Shown in pieces: positions 7,262 to 15,000 of a stretch of DNA of 22,136 nt. The notes beneath the pieces are model-generated. The model did not search any database. It was not told the DNA's origin and worked only from the letters and a program-made list of their open reading frames with translations. This DNA is from an uncultured Bacilli bacterium. Its GTDB lineage: Bacteria; Bacillota_I; Bacilli_A; RF39; UBA660. The translations under genes were made by a program, and so were the position numbers. Where the stretch lies: contig CAJUQG010000023.1 in NCBI GenBank assembly GCA_910588025.1, forward strand, positions 1 to 22,136, read 5' to 3'. The number at the start of each line of letters is the position of its first letter. Within the stretch, counting starts at the first letter, position 1.

Positions 7262-7291
7262 ATTATATCTTGAAACGAGGTAATTCGTCAA
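7262..7291 (-). promoter_or_regulatory. Sigma-A promoter of gpsB
   Basis: TTGACG (7286-7291), 18 nt, TATAAT (7262-7267) on the minus strand, 22 nt before the ATG at 7239. The expected transcript start near 7255 excludes the upstream TTG as a start codon. Confidence 0.75.
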
Positions 7292-7329
7292 GTAGAGGTG
7301 CGTCCCATTATTTTCCTATTTTTATTTTA

Positions 7330-8190
7330 TCAACTTTTCAAATTTTTCTTTAAATAGTGAACTTCTGATTCCTCTATTTCTTCAATATTATATGAAAGTG
7401 GTCCTAAAAATAATTTAAGATAAAGAATACCTTTTGGAAGATTAATTGGGTAAATAGAAACGAAATCCCATGATTTATCTTTAAAATCTTGATATAATTC
7501 TATTTCTTGGCAGTCCCAAGTAATATCTTCTAATAATTTGTCGCATAGATAATAAAAGCAATATCTAGCATCATTATAATTTTGAAAGGTAAAAGTATTA
7601 TATAATTTTATGATTTTACTTAAATAAGCAATGTATTTATCTATTGCTTCTAAATCTTTTGTTTTTTCTAATAATTCTTGCTTTATTTTGCTAAATGTCT
7701 CTTCAAAGTAAAACTCTTTTATATATCCAATTTTCTGGTCTTGTGGTTTGAGCCATATTTGACTTTCTTTTATTGTTTCATTTTCTTTTTTGTAACTTTT
7801 TGTAGAAAGTCCCATCTTAACTCGTGCTAAATCATTTCCTAGTGTAGCATCTGCTAAAATATGCTCACCTTTTTGATTTTTTAAAGAAACATATTTATGT
7901 ATTGTTCCTTCTGATTTTCCCTTTATCCCTAATAATTCATGTATTAATTTCAAATAAACTTCTTTATGCCAACTTGTACAAATCACATTGAAATCGGTTA
8001 CATTATTTAAATTTATTTGACGATCCCATATTTCTTTAGTTAATGCTTCATTTGGTTCACACATCAGCTATTTTCTTCTTGGATCATAAGAAAATAATAA
8101 ACAACTTTGTAAATATAAATATCGACATTTTTCATCTAAAGACCAATTTTTATTTTTTAAATTTTCTTCTAAATAAGCTAGTACATCCAT
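7330..8190 (-). pseudogene. Transglutaminase-like protein gene interrupted by an in-frame TAG
   Basis: Translation from ATG 8190, which has a GAGGGGGAA ribosome-binding site, gives 40 residues ending SYDPRRK, then TAG at 8068-8070. The same frame continues from CTG and ATG 8064 for 244 residues to a TGA at 7330. The second part carries a transglutaminase-like triad arrangement: NVICTSWHKE (Cys), then GTIHKYVSL (His), then ILADATLGNDLARVKMGL (Asp). There is no ribosome-binding site before ATG 8064, and the 40-residue part reads as the natural N-terminal helix of the same protein. It is most simply one 286-codon gene with a nonsense mutation. Alternatives are a low-level restart giving a protein that keeps the whole triad, readthrough, or a sequencing error. 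Function and substrate are unknown. Confidence 0.7.
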
Positions 8191-8215
8191 ATAACTTCCC
8201 CCTCATTTAAGGGTT

Positions 8216-8243
8216 ATTATATTAAAAAAGTGTTAATTGTCAA
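8216..8243 (-). promoter_or_regulatory. Sigma-A promoter of the transglutaminase-like gene
   Basis: Perfect TTGACA (8238-8243), 16 nt, perfect TATAAT (8216-8221) on the minus strand, 26 nt before ATG 8190. The -35 lies inside the last codons of the small upstream ORF. An intact promoter on a broken gene suggests the damage is recent. Confidence 0.8.
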
Positions 8244-8340
8244 CTGAATTTAATATTCTTTTTAAATGTAGCAATCTTTCTGAAACCGATACTTGCTCTA
8301 ACATTTCACTAAAAAGTAGATCAATATTTAATTCTCTCAT
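8233..8340 (-). CDS. Small ORF, 35 residues, unrecognised
   Basis: ATG 8340 follows an AGGTGATA ribosome-binding site and encodes MRELNIDLLFSEMLEQ followed by VSVSERLLHLKRILNSVDN, ending in TAA at 8233-8235. The peptide would be amphipathic and helical, with no cysteine, no signal peptide and no membrane segment. A possible -10 (TAAAAT) lies about 20 nt upstream. It precedes the broken transglutaminase-like gene and its tail contains that gene's -35. Good initiation signals make it plausible, but no family is recognised and short ORFs arise by chance in AT-rich DNA. Confidence 0.45.
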   Translation of the reverse strand: MRELNIDLLFSEMLEQVSVSERLLHLKRILNSVDN

Positions 8341-8451
8341 ATTATCACCTAAATTTATTTTAACTTACCTTTATCTTAAATAGGAAAATTCGACAAAAGA
8401 TAGCAAATGTTTTTCTTACCTCTTCATCTTTTAAAAAATGCTTTAATATAG

Positions 8452-8457
8452 TATAAT
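8452..8457 (+). promoter_or_regulatory. -10 box of the recU-ponA operon
   Basis: TATAAT at 8452-8457, 17 nt before the GTG start; no convincing -35. The expected transcript start, about 8464, falls at the start of the ribosome-binding site, so the leader would be only about 11 nt. Confidence 0.5.
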
Positions 8458-8474
8458 AAAGAAAGGTGGTAGGT

Positions 8475-9038
8475 GTGCAATATCCAAACAACATAGTAAA
8501 AAAGAAATCTACTTCTGTTTCTTATGGAAATCGAGGCATGGATTTAGAAAATTTACTAAATCTGTCTAATACTTATTATGAAGAAGAAAATATTGCATTA
8601 ATTTTTAAAAAACCTACTCCTGTGGGGATTGTTGATGTTCATTATAGTCCGAAAGGAAAAGTAATTGATAAAGCTTATTTTAAAGCTCCTTCTACTTTAG
8701 ATTATAATGGATTATATCGAGGAAAGTATATTGAATTTGAAGCAAAAGAGACCAAATTAAAAACTTCTTTTCCACTTCACAACATTCATCCTCATCAAAT
8801 GAAACATATTAGAAAAGTTATTGAACATGAAGGAATCGTTTTTTTAGTAGTTAAGATTCAAGAACAAGTTTATTTGCTAGATGGTCAAGTATTTTTGGAT
8901 TTTATTGGTCACTCAAATAGACAAAGTATTCCATATTCTTATTTTGTAGAACATGGACATTTGATTAAAGAAAAAATTGATCCACCACTCGATTATTTAA
9001 AAGTAGTAGATCAAGTATATTTTGGAGGGAATTCATGA
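8475..9038 (+). CDS. recU: Holliday junction resolvase RecU
   Basis: RecU cuts four-way DNA junctions and works with RecA and RuvAB in Gram-positive bacteria. The 187-residue protein starts QYPN after its Met, matching the family's R/Q-YPN beginning, and shows GNRGMDLENLLN, KKPTPVGIVDVHY, and the nuclease core with D76 (LDYNG), E89 and K91 (EFEAKE), spaced as in Bacillus RecU. TSFPLHNIHPHQ follows. I place the start at GTG 8475, 5 nt after AAAGGTGG; an earlier in-frame GTG falls inside that ribosome-binding site. Its TGA overlaps the ATG of ponA (ATGA). The recU-ponA pairing is conserved in Bacillota and ties recombination to wall synthesis only by co-expression. Confidence 0.96.
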   Translation: MQYPNNIVKKKSTSVSYGNRGMDLENLLNLSNTYYEEENIALIFKKPTPVGIVDVHYSPKGKVIDKAYFKAPSTLDYNGLYRGKYIEFEAKETKLKTSFPLHNIHPHQMKHIRKVIEHEGIVFLVVKIQEQVYLLDGQVFLDFIGHSNRQSIPYSYFVEHGHLIKEKIDPPLDYLKVVDQVYFGGNS

Positions 9039-11851
9039 AAAAGTTAAAACTGAAAAAAAAGATTCAGGGGACCAAAAAAACAATCAAAGATAAATTAAAT
9101 GAACGAAAGAAAACAAGAAAGAAGAAACATAATAAAGGAAAAATTCTTAATTTTATTTTAACTTCTTTGATGGTGATAGGAATTGGTGTTTCATCTTGTG
9201 TATTAGCCTTTGGTCTTTATATTATTTTTACAGCACCAGATTTTGATTCTGAAAAACTATATCATAAGGAAGCAACGGTTTTGTACGATCGTAATGGGGT
9301 GGAACTTACTAGGTATGGCGCTGAAAATCGTGTATTAATTACTTATAATGATTTACCACAAGTGTTTATTGATGCTTTAGTTGCCGTTGAGGATTCTAGG
9401 TATTTTCAACATAACGGTTTTGATGCTGCGCGTTTTTTAAAAGCCAGTTTTGGGCAAGCTTTAGGTAATTCGGGAGCTGGTGGAGCTTCTACTTTAACAA
9501 TGCAACTTGTTAAAAATACGTATACTTCTAGTGAAGCAACTGGTATTCGCGGAATTATTCGTAAGTTCACCGATATTTATATGGCAGTCTTTAAATTAGA
9601 AAAGAAATATACAAAAGAAGAAATTTTAGAATTCTATGTTAATTCACAAGAATTTAGTAGTGGTGGAACGAATTATTTGTATATTAGTGGTGTTGAACAA
9701 GCCAGTCAGTTATATTTTGGCAAAAGTGTTTCTGATTTAAATTTATCAGAAGCTAGTTTGTTGGTTGGGTTATTTAACAATCCTTATTTATATAATCCTT
9801 ATCGAAATCCAGAAGGTTGTACTAATCGACGTAATGTTGTGTTGAGTTTAATGGAACGTCATGGATATATTTCTTCAGAACAAAAAGAAGAAGCGATGCA
9901 AATTCCAATTCAATCTTTGTTAAAAGAAAAAGCATCTAGTACGAATTCCAATCCTTATCAAGCATTTATTCAATATGTTGTAGATGAGGTGAAAGATAAA
10001 ACTGGACTTAATCCTTATGATGTGCCAATGGCTATTTATACTACGTTAGATACGAATATTCAAAATATTGTAAACGATGTCCAAAATGGTGTTACTTATA
10101 AATTTAAAGATGATAAAGATCAAGTAGGAATTGCAGTCACTAGTGTTAGTGATGGTTCTATTTTAGCTCTTGGAGCAGGAAGAAATTATGTTGCTACAGG
10201 AACAAACCGGGCGACATTAAAAAAACAACCTGGGTCAACTGCTAAACCGATTTTCGATTATGCTCCTTTGATTGAATATAATAACGTTTCTACTTCACAT
10301 CAATTTTTTGATGAACCTTATACTTATAGTGATGGAAAAACGAAAATTAATAACTATGATGGAAAATATTGGGGATTAAGTAATATGAGAGATGTTTTAA
10401 TTGATTCTCGTAATATTCCAGCAGTTCAAGCATTCCAACAAGTTGATAAAAGCAAAATTACGGAATTTGTTCATAATTTAGGTATTGATTATGGTGATAC
10501 ATTATATGAATCGATTGCCATCGGTGGTTTAGAGGTAATGAGTCCTTTGGAAGCATCTGCTGCCTACTCGGCTTTCGCTCGTGGAGGATATTATATTGAA
10601 CCATATTCTTATTCAAAAATTGTTTATTTGGAAACAGGAAAAGAAGAAGAATATAAATATGAGAAAAAACGGGCTATGAGTGAAGAAACGGCTTATATGA
10701 TTACGAATATTTTAGTAGAAGGCGGTTCAAGTAAAAATAATGTTGGAGGAAATATACGTATTAGTAATAGTGATATTGCTGCAAAAGGTGGAACTACTAA
10801 TATTACTTCTTCCATTGCTAATCAATATGGATGGCCAAGTTATGCAACACCAGATCATTGGAATGTTACCTATTCTACCGATTATTGTATTGCTTTGTGG
10901 TATGGTTATGATAAGAAAGAAAATGGATATTATTTAACAAGTAACACGGGTACTAGTGCTCGTAAGCGGATGATGGAACAAATTGCCAATAAGATTTATC
11001 AACCGAATAAACGCTTTACAAGACCAGATGGTGTGGTTGAAGTAACCGTTGAGAAAGAAACTATTCCTTTACAACTTGCTAGTGAATTTACTCCAGGTGA
11101 GTTTAAAATGACAGCTCTTTATAAAAAAGGAACCGAACCAACTGAGGTTTCAACAAGGTTTTCTACCCTTGATGCTCCAACAGGAGGAAAAGCTAGTGTA
11201 AAACAACAACAAATTGAAATTTCATGGAATCCTCTTTCAACACCTGCGGCGATTGATACCACTTCTCTAGCCACATATTTTAATGAAAATTATGGACAAT
11301 GGGCAGAAAAGTATTATGGACAACGCATTGGTTATAATAATTCTAGGATAGGAACTCTTGGTTACCAAGTTTATTTAGAAAAAGATGGCAAGTTACAAAG
11401 TTTAGGATATACAAACAATAACTATTTTAAATGGAATGCTCCATCGGCAGGAAATTATACGTTTGTAATCAAAAGTGCTTATAGTATTTTTAAAGATAAT
11501 CTAAGTAGTGGTTTAACCATTAAAGCTACAGTACAAAGTGGTAGTAGTGGAAGTAATCCTGATACTGATGAGGATGATAAAGCCTTACAAGCTTCTTTAA
11601 ATGGTAGTGCGACAGTTTGTGTGAAATTAAATGAAAAATTCATTGATTTGAAAAACCCTGTTAAAGTTATGTATGATGGCAAAGATGTAACTACCGAATC
11701 AAAGATTGAAGCCAATACAAATATTGATACTTCCTCTAAGAAAAGTGTAACTCTTACCTATCGCATTACTTATAATGGAAAAACGACTACATTAAATCGA
11801 ACGATTCATGTTTGTGATAGTTGTAATAGTAATGGAACATGTGCAAATTAA
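9035..11851 (+). CDS. ponA: Class A penicillin-binding protein (PBP1A type)
   Basis: A bifunctional peptidoglycan glycosyltransferase/transpeptidase of 938 residues, facing outward. Residues 1-36 are strongly basic and cytoplasmic; a membrane helix spans about 37-66. The GT51 domain shows EDSRYFQHNG (catalytic E119), GGASTLTMQLVKN (S152) and KKYTKEEILEFYVN. The transpeptidase has S401-TAK, SRN (458-460) and KGGTTN (584-589), where KTG is usual. After about 700 there is an FN3-like region (DAPTGGKASV, ISWNPLS, YTFVIKSAYS), an acidic linker, an Ig-like DUF5011-type domain (KVMYDGKDVT, TLTYRITYNGKTTTLNRTI), and a cysteine-rich tail CDSCNSNGTC. The ATG has GGAGGG upstream and overlaps the recU stop. 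GpsB is a likely partner. Confidence 0.96.
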   Translation: MKKLKLKKKIQGTKKTIKDKLNERKKTRKKKHNKGKILNFILTSLMVIGIGVSSCVLAFGLYIIFTAPDFDSEKLYHKEATVLYDRNGVELTRYGAENRVLITYNDLPQVFIDALVAVEDSRYFQHNGFDAARFLKASFGQALGNSGAGGASTLTMQLVKNTYTSSEATGIRGIIRKFTDIYMAVFKLEKKYTKEEILEFYVNSQEFSSGGTNYLYISGVEQASQLYFGKSVSDLNLSEASLLVGLFNNPYLYNPYRNPEGCTNRRNVVLSLMERHGYISSEQKEEAMQIPIQSLLKEKASSTNSNPYQAFIQYVVDEVKDKTGLNPYDVPMAIYTTLDTNIQNIVNDVQNGVTYKFKDDKDQVGIAVTSVSDGSILALGAGRNYVATGTNRATLKKQPGSTAKPIFDYAPLIEYNNVSTSHQFFDEPYTYSDGKTKINNYDGKYWGLSNMRDVLIDSRNIPAVQAFQQVDKSKITEFVHNLGIDYGDTLYESIAIGGLEVMSPLEASAAYSAFARGGYYIEPYSYSKIVYLETGKEEEYKYEKKRAMSEETAYMITNILVEGGSSKNNVGGNIRISNSDIAAKGGTTNITSSIANQYGWPSYATPDHWNVTYSTDYCIALWYGYDKKENGYYLTSNTGTSARKRMMEQIANKIYQPNKRFTRPDGVVEVTVEKETIPLQLASEFTPGEFKMTALYKKGTEPTEVSTRFSTLDAPTGGKASVKQQQIEISWNPLSTPAAIDTTSLATYFNENYGQWAEKYYGQRIGYNNSRIGTLGYQVYLEKDGKLQSLGYTNNNYFKWNAPSAGNYTFVIKSAYSIFKDNLSSGLTIKATVQSGSSGSNPDTDEDDKALQASLNGSATVCVKLNEKFIDLKNPVKVMYDGKDVTTESKIEANTNIDTSSKKSVTLTYRITYNGKTTTLNRTIHVCDSCNSNGTCAN

Positions 11852-11873
11852 AGACGAAAATTCGTCTTTTTTT
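11852..11873 (+). terminator. Intrinsic terminator after ponA
   Basis: AGACGAAAATTCGTCT (11852-11867), then seven or more T, begins directly after the ponA TAA. The tail runs into the next promoter. Confidence 0.85.
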
Positions 11874-11881
11874 GTTATAAT
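11873..11881 (+). promoter_or_regulatory. Extended -10 promoter of the HAD gene
   Basis: TGT-TATAAT (TATAAT at 11876-11881) abuts the ponA terminator U-tract, 21 nt before the chosen ATG. No -35 match lies at 17 nt, where the terminator stem sits. Confidence 0.5.
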
Positions 11882-11902
11882 AAGATGGTCGTGAGGTGGG
11901 TT

Positions 11903-12604
11903 ATGGCAATTAAATATTTAATTTATGATTTAGATGATACTCTAGTGAGTGATGTTTTAAATCAACAAGGGGCTTTTCAATTTCTATTACGTTTTCTAAA
12001 TATTCCTTATCGAGAAGATTTATTTTTTAAATGGCATCAATTTGATCAAAATTATTGGAAAAAAGAAATTTATAAAACGATTCCTGTTCCAGTAGAATAT
12101 CAAAAAAATAAAGAAAGCTATACCGAATATGTTCGCAGTCAACGGTTTGCTCTCTTTTTTAAGACAGATTCCCCTTTTTTACTTAATCAAGTATATCAAC
12201 AAGGTTTATTTTCTCGTATTGTTCCCATATTAGATGCTTATGAAACGGTATCTAGTTTAGCATGCTATTATCCTAGTTATATCAGTACCAATGGAGTCAG
12301 TGAAGTTGCCAAGTATAAATTAAAACAACTTCAACTTGATTCCTTTATAGAGGGGATTTTTTCGGCGGATATGACTACTCATACGGTTACAAAAGCAAGA
12401 GAAGAATTTTGGGAAGAATTGATACAATTTTTTCAAATTAAGCAAACTAAAGAGTATTTAGTTATTGGTGATAATTATCGTGATGATGTCTGTACTCCTA
12501 AAAAACTTGGGTTTCAAACATGTTATTTTTCTTCTGATTCTATGCCAGATTTTCAAGGTGATTATCAAATTCAACATTTGCGTGAGTTAAAAAAAATAGT
12601 CTAA
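11903..12604 (+). CDS. HAD-superfamily hydrolase, probable nucleotidase/phosphatase
   Basis: A HAD phosphatase of 233 residues. Motif I is DLDDTL (nucleophile and acid Asp), motif II is ISTNG, motif III a lysine in TKAREEF, and motif IV VIGDNYRDDV. A helical cap sits between motifs I and II, as in subfamily IA enzymes such as YjjG-type pyrimidine 5'-nucleotidases; substrate is not predictable by eye. The start at ATG 11903 has GAGGTGGG a few nt upstream; an in-frame ATG 18 nt earlier lacks a ribosome-binding site and lies at the predicted transcript start. The gene ends head-on with nth, and its last codons are part of the nth terminator. A housecleaning nucleotidase role is only a guess. Confidence 0.88.
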   Translation: MAIKYLIYDLDDTLVSDVLNQQGAFQFLLRFLNIPYREDLFFKWHQFDQNYWKKEIYKTIPVPVEYQKNKESYTEYVRSQRFALFFKTDSPFLLNQVYQQGLFSRIVPILDAYETVSSLACYYPSYISTNGVSEVAKYKLKQLQLDSFIEGIFSADMTTHTVTKAREEFWEELIQFFQIKQTKEYLVIGDNYRDDVCTPKKLGFQTCYFSSDSMPDFQGDYQIQHLRELKKIV

Positions 12605-12623
12605 ACTTATGATTTTAGACTAT
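12589..12623 (-). terminator. Terminator of the cca-dnaD-nth operon, inside the convergent HAD gene end
   Basis: A perfect 10-bp stem (12596-12605 with 12614-12623, 8-nt loop) is followed on the minus strand by a T-tract (12589-12595). It includes the nth stop codon, the last nth codons and the HAD stop codon. On the plus strand there is no T-run, so it would work mainly for nth. Confidence 0.8.
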
Positions 12624-13242
12624 GAAAATAACGACATTGTTCTTTTAATTTACAGCTTTCACATTTCGGACGAAGACTCATACATTGATACCGTCCAAAT
12701 AAAACCATTTGATGATGCATTTTACTCCATTTATCTTTGGGAAATGCTTTCATCAATTTTTTTTCGATAATCATGACATTATCCGTTTCTTTAGCATATT
12801 TTAAACGCTTAGAGACGCGACTTACATGTGTATCAACGGCAAAACATGGTTCTTGGTATAAATTAGAGAGAACAACATTACATGTTTTGTGCCCTACTCC
12901 AGGTAATGATTCTAAGTATTCACGGTTATTTGGAACGATCCCTTCATAATTTTTTAAAAGAGAATGCGCAATTTCTTTGACATACATCGCTTTTCTTGTA
13001 AATGTTCCAACAGGACGGATTATATTTTCTAGAACTTTTAAATCTAGTTTACTTATTTCTTCCAAGGAGTATTTGGAAAACAATTCTTGGGTAACCATAT
13101 TTACTCTTTTATCTGTACATTGAGCACTTAAAACGACAGCGATGAGTAACTCATAATCTTTATGATAATTTAATTCACACATAGCGTCAGGATATAGTTC
13201 GTCTAGATAAGACATGAAATCTATTTTATTCTTCGTTATCAT
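12607..13242 (-). CDS. nth: Endonuclease III (DNA glycosylase/AP lyase)
   Basis: Nth removes oxidised pyrimidines and nicks at the abasic site. The 211-residue protein has ELLIAVVLSAQCTDKRVN near the N-terminus, the helix-hairpin-helix LPGVGHKTCNVVLS with the catalytic lysine, the catalytic aspartate in FAVDTHVSRVSKRL, and a C-terminal 4Fe-4S cluster motif C-x6-C-x2-C-x5-C (CMSLRPKCESCKLKEQC). Length is normal. The ATG at 13242 overlaps the dnaD end by 17 nt and lacks a clear ribosome-binding site, so it is probably translated by coupling; ATG 13215 is a less likely alternative because it would shorten the conserved first helix. The dnaD-nth order is conserved in Bacillota. Confidence 0.96.
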   Translation of the reverse strand: MITKNKIDFMSYLDELYPDAMCELNYHKDYELLIAVVLSAQCTDKRVNMVTQELFSKYSLEEISKLDLKVLENIIRPVGTFTRKAMYVKEIAHSLLKNYEGIVPNNREYLESLPGVGHKTCNVVLSNLYQEPCFAVDTHVSRVSKRLKYAKETDNVMIIEKKLMKAFPKDKWSKMHHQMVLFGRYQCMSLRPKCESCKLKEQCRYFHSLKS

Positions 13243-13861
13243 CTAACCAATTATAGTCAAAGAGATGGTGATTTTCTTTGACTTCCTCCCTTCTTGTTAA
13301 ACCATGTTCTACTTCTTTTAAGGTTTTATAACCTTTTTTTTGCCATTCATAAAGAATTTTGTCAATATATCTTAAACTGGTTACACCATTATAAACCGCT
13401 TCTTTTAAAGCTCCTAAAATTAATTCTTCTTGAAAACCTTTTTCAATCCAAGCGCCAATAATTTCATATTCCATGGAAGAAATAGGACGACCAAATTCTG
13501 TTTCAAAAGAAGCATAGATATCAATTTTCGTTTCTTCTTTTAATACTTCAATTTCTTCCTCAGCCATTTTTTCATAAAAAGGATTTAAAGATACTTCTTC
13601 TTTTCTTCGACCTTCTAAGTCTTTACTCGATTCAAGAGATATTAATTTTTTCCCCATAAGAGAGTTAAAGGTCGTTAATATTTCCCCTTCACTTAAATTG
13701 GTGGCTTGATGAATTAATTCTACATTGAAGGATTTATCTATCGCATCTTCAAAATAGATTAATAAAATAAATTCTTCCATTTTTAGTTTTAAGCGAAGAG
13801 CTTCTTTCAGTAAATGAGTGGATAAAGAAAAATGTTTTTCGGTAATAAAATTAGATTTCAT
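13226..13861 (-). CDS. dnaD: DnaD-family primosomal protein
   Basis: DnaD takes part in DnaA- and PriA-dependent loading of the replicative helicase in low-GC Gram-positives. The 211-residue protein has an N-terminal winged-helix region (about 10-90: LSTHLLKEALRLKLKMEEF, ATNLSEGEILTTFNSL) and a C-terminal DnaD_N-type helical domain (SFETEFGRPISSMEYEIIGAW, EELILGALKEAVYNG) ending in the YIDKILYEWQKKG version of the conserved YxxxIxxxW motif. An acidic tail follows. Its ATG overlaps the cca stop as ATGA. Neighbours cca and nth are in one operon with it. Confidence 0.93.
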   Translation of the reverse strand: MKSNFITEKHFSLSTHLLKEALRLKLKMEEFILLIYFEDAIDKSFNVELIHQATNLSEGEILTTFNSLMGKKLISLESSKDLEGRRKEEVSLNPFYEKMAEEEIEVLKEETKIDIYASFETEFGRPISSMEYEIIGAWIEKGFQEELILGALKEAVYNGVTSLRYIDKILYEWQKKGYKTLKEVEHGLTRREEVKENHHLFDYNWLDDNEE

Positions 13862-14940
13862 TTCTTGCCCTCCTCTTTTAAGTAGTTTAAAATATCTTCT
13901 TTTTGATTTTTTAATTGGCTGTTTAAAATTTGCTCGATAATTTGATTATAAATCTCTTTCGTTTCAGCTTTATTCGTATGGGTAATTCGTTTGATACTTT
14001 CAAAAGAAATCATTAAATCGCTGGCCTTTTTTAAAGGCATCTCTTGTTCCATTTGTAAAATTTCTTGGGTTGGAATTCGTTTGATTTTCGCTGCGACTAA
14101 AGAGGGATATAAACCATACTGATAAATGGTAAAAGGCGTAATTTCTTTTTCTTGGAGGATAGCGCGAATAGAAGCTATTTGTTTTTTTTCTAACTTTGTA
14201 AATTCAAAATCTTTGGTGGTCATAATTTGCGCCCACATCCCATTTACATCATCAACATACTGAATGTGAGTCGGAAAAATTTCTAGTAATTCTAATAAGC
14301 CAAGTGATGCTAATAAATCAAGACCTTTTTGATAATTGGGACTTAACCATATTTTATTTAATTCTTTTTTTAGACAATGATTCGATAGTGTTAAAATACT
14401 TTCCTTCTCTTTTATAATAGCCTTTTTTAAAGAAGGTTCTAGGTGAAAATCTAATGTACATGCAAAGCGAATGGCTCTTAGTATTCGTAAAGGATCTTCT
14501 TTTAAACGTAAGTTAGGATTTCCAATCATACGTATTGTTTTGTTTTCTAAATCTTCGACGCCATGAAAGAGATCAATAATTTGACTGGTGGAAGTAAGAC
14601 AGATGGCATTCATAGTAAAATCTCTTCTTTGTAAGTCTTCTATTAAATTGTTCGTGTAAGTAATTTCTTTTGGATGACGATTTTTATAAAGTGCTTCTAC
14701 ACGATAGGTTGTAATATCATAGTTAAATGAATTGGTTTTTAGATTAAAAGTTCCATAGGGACCTACTTCTTTTAATGTTTCGAAAATTCTAACAATATCT
14801 TTTGGAAGTGCATTGGTAACGATATCTACATCGGTCGATTCACGACATAAAAGGTAGTCTCTTACAAAACCACCTACTATATAACTCTCGTAACCATTTT
14901 GTTCTATTTTATTTAATACTGATTTGATTTCTTCTTTCAT
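13858..14940 (-). CDS. cca: CCA tRNA nucleotidyltransferase
   Basis: It adds or repairs the 3' CCA end of tRNAs. The 360-residue class II nucleotidyltransferase shows SYIVGGFVRDYLL, the metal-binding DVDIVTN, DITTYRVE, the RRDFTMNAI signature with LFHGVEDLENKTIRMIG, and the EDPLRILRAIRFA helix; a helical body and tail follow. I place the start at ATG 14940. An in-frame TTG 15 nt upstream cannot be used, because the next two codons are the TATAAT of the promoter. The predicted transcript start coincides with ATG 14940, so the mRNA looks leaderless. The stop overlaps dnaD (ATGA). Whether the enzyme adds all of CCA or only part (as in split CC/A systems) cannot be judged here. Confidence 0.94.
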   Translation of the reverse strand: MKEEIKSVLNKIEQNGYESYIVGGFVRDYLLCRESTDVDIVTNALPKDIVRIFETLKEVGPYGTFNLKTNSFNYDITTYRVEALYKNRHPKEITYTNNLIEDLQRRDFTMNAICLTSTSQIIDLFHGVEDLENKTIRMIGNPNLRLKEDPLRILRAIRFACTLDFHLEPSLKKAIIKEKESILTLSNHCLKKELNKIWLSPNYQKGLDLLASLGLLELLEIFPTHIQYVDDVNGMWAQIMTTKDFEFTKLEKKQIASIRAILQEKEITPFTIYQYGLYPSLVAAKIKRIPTQEILQMEQEMPLKKASDLMISFESIKRITHTNKAETKEIYNQIIEQILNSQLKNQKEDILNYLKEEGKK

Positions 14941-14946
14941 AGTTTC

Positions 14947-14975
14947 ATTATACAAAAATAACAGATTAAAGTAAA
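14947..14975 (-). promoter_or_regulatory. Promoter of cca-dnaD-nth, giving a leaderless start
   Basis: TTTACT (14970-14975), 17 nt, perfect TATAAT (14947-14952) on the minus strand. The -10 ends only 6 nt before the ATG at 14940. Confidence 0.65.
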
Positions 14976-15000
14976 TTCATGACAGGTTAGAAAATGCTTT

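Noticed and set aside
10740..11715. Internal frames inside ponA on both strands
   Set aside because: They are shadows of the long PBP frame, which has clear domain motifs throughout.
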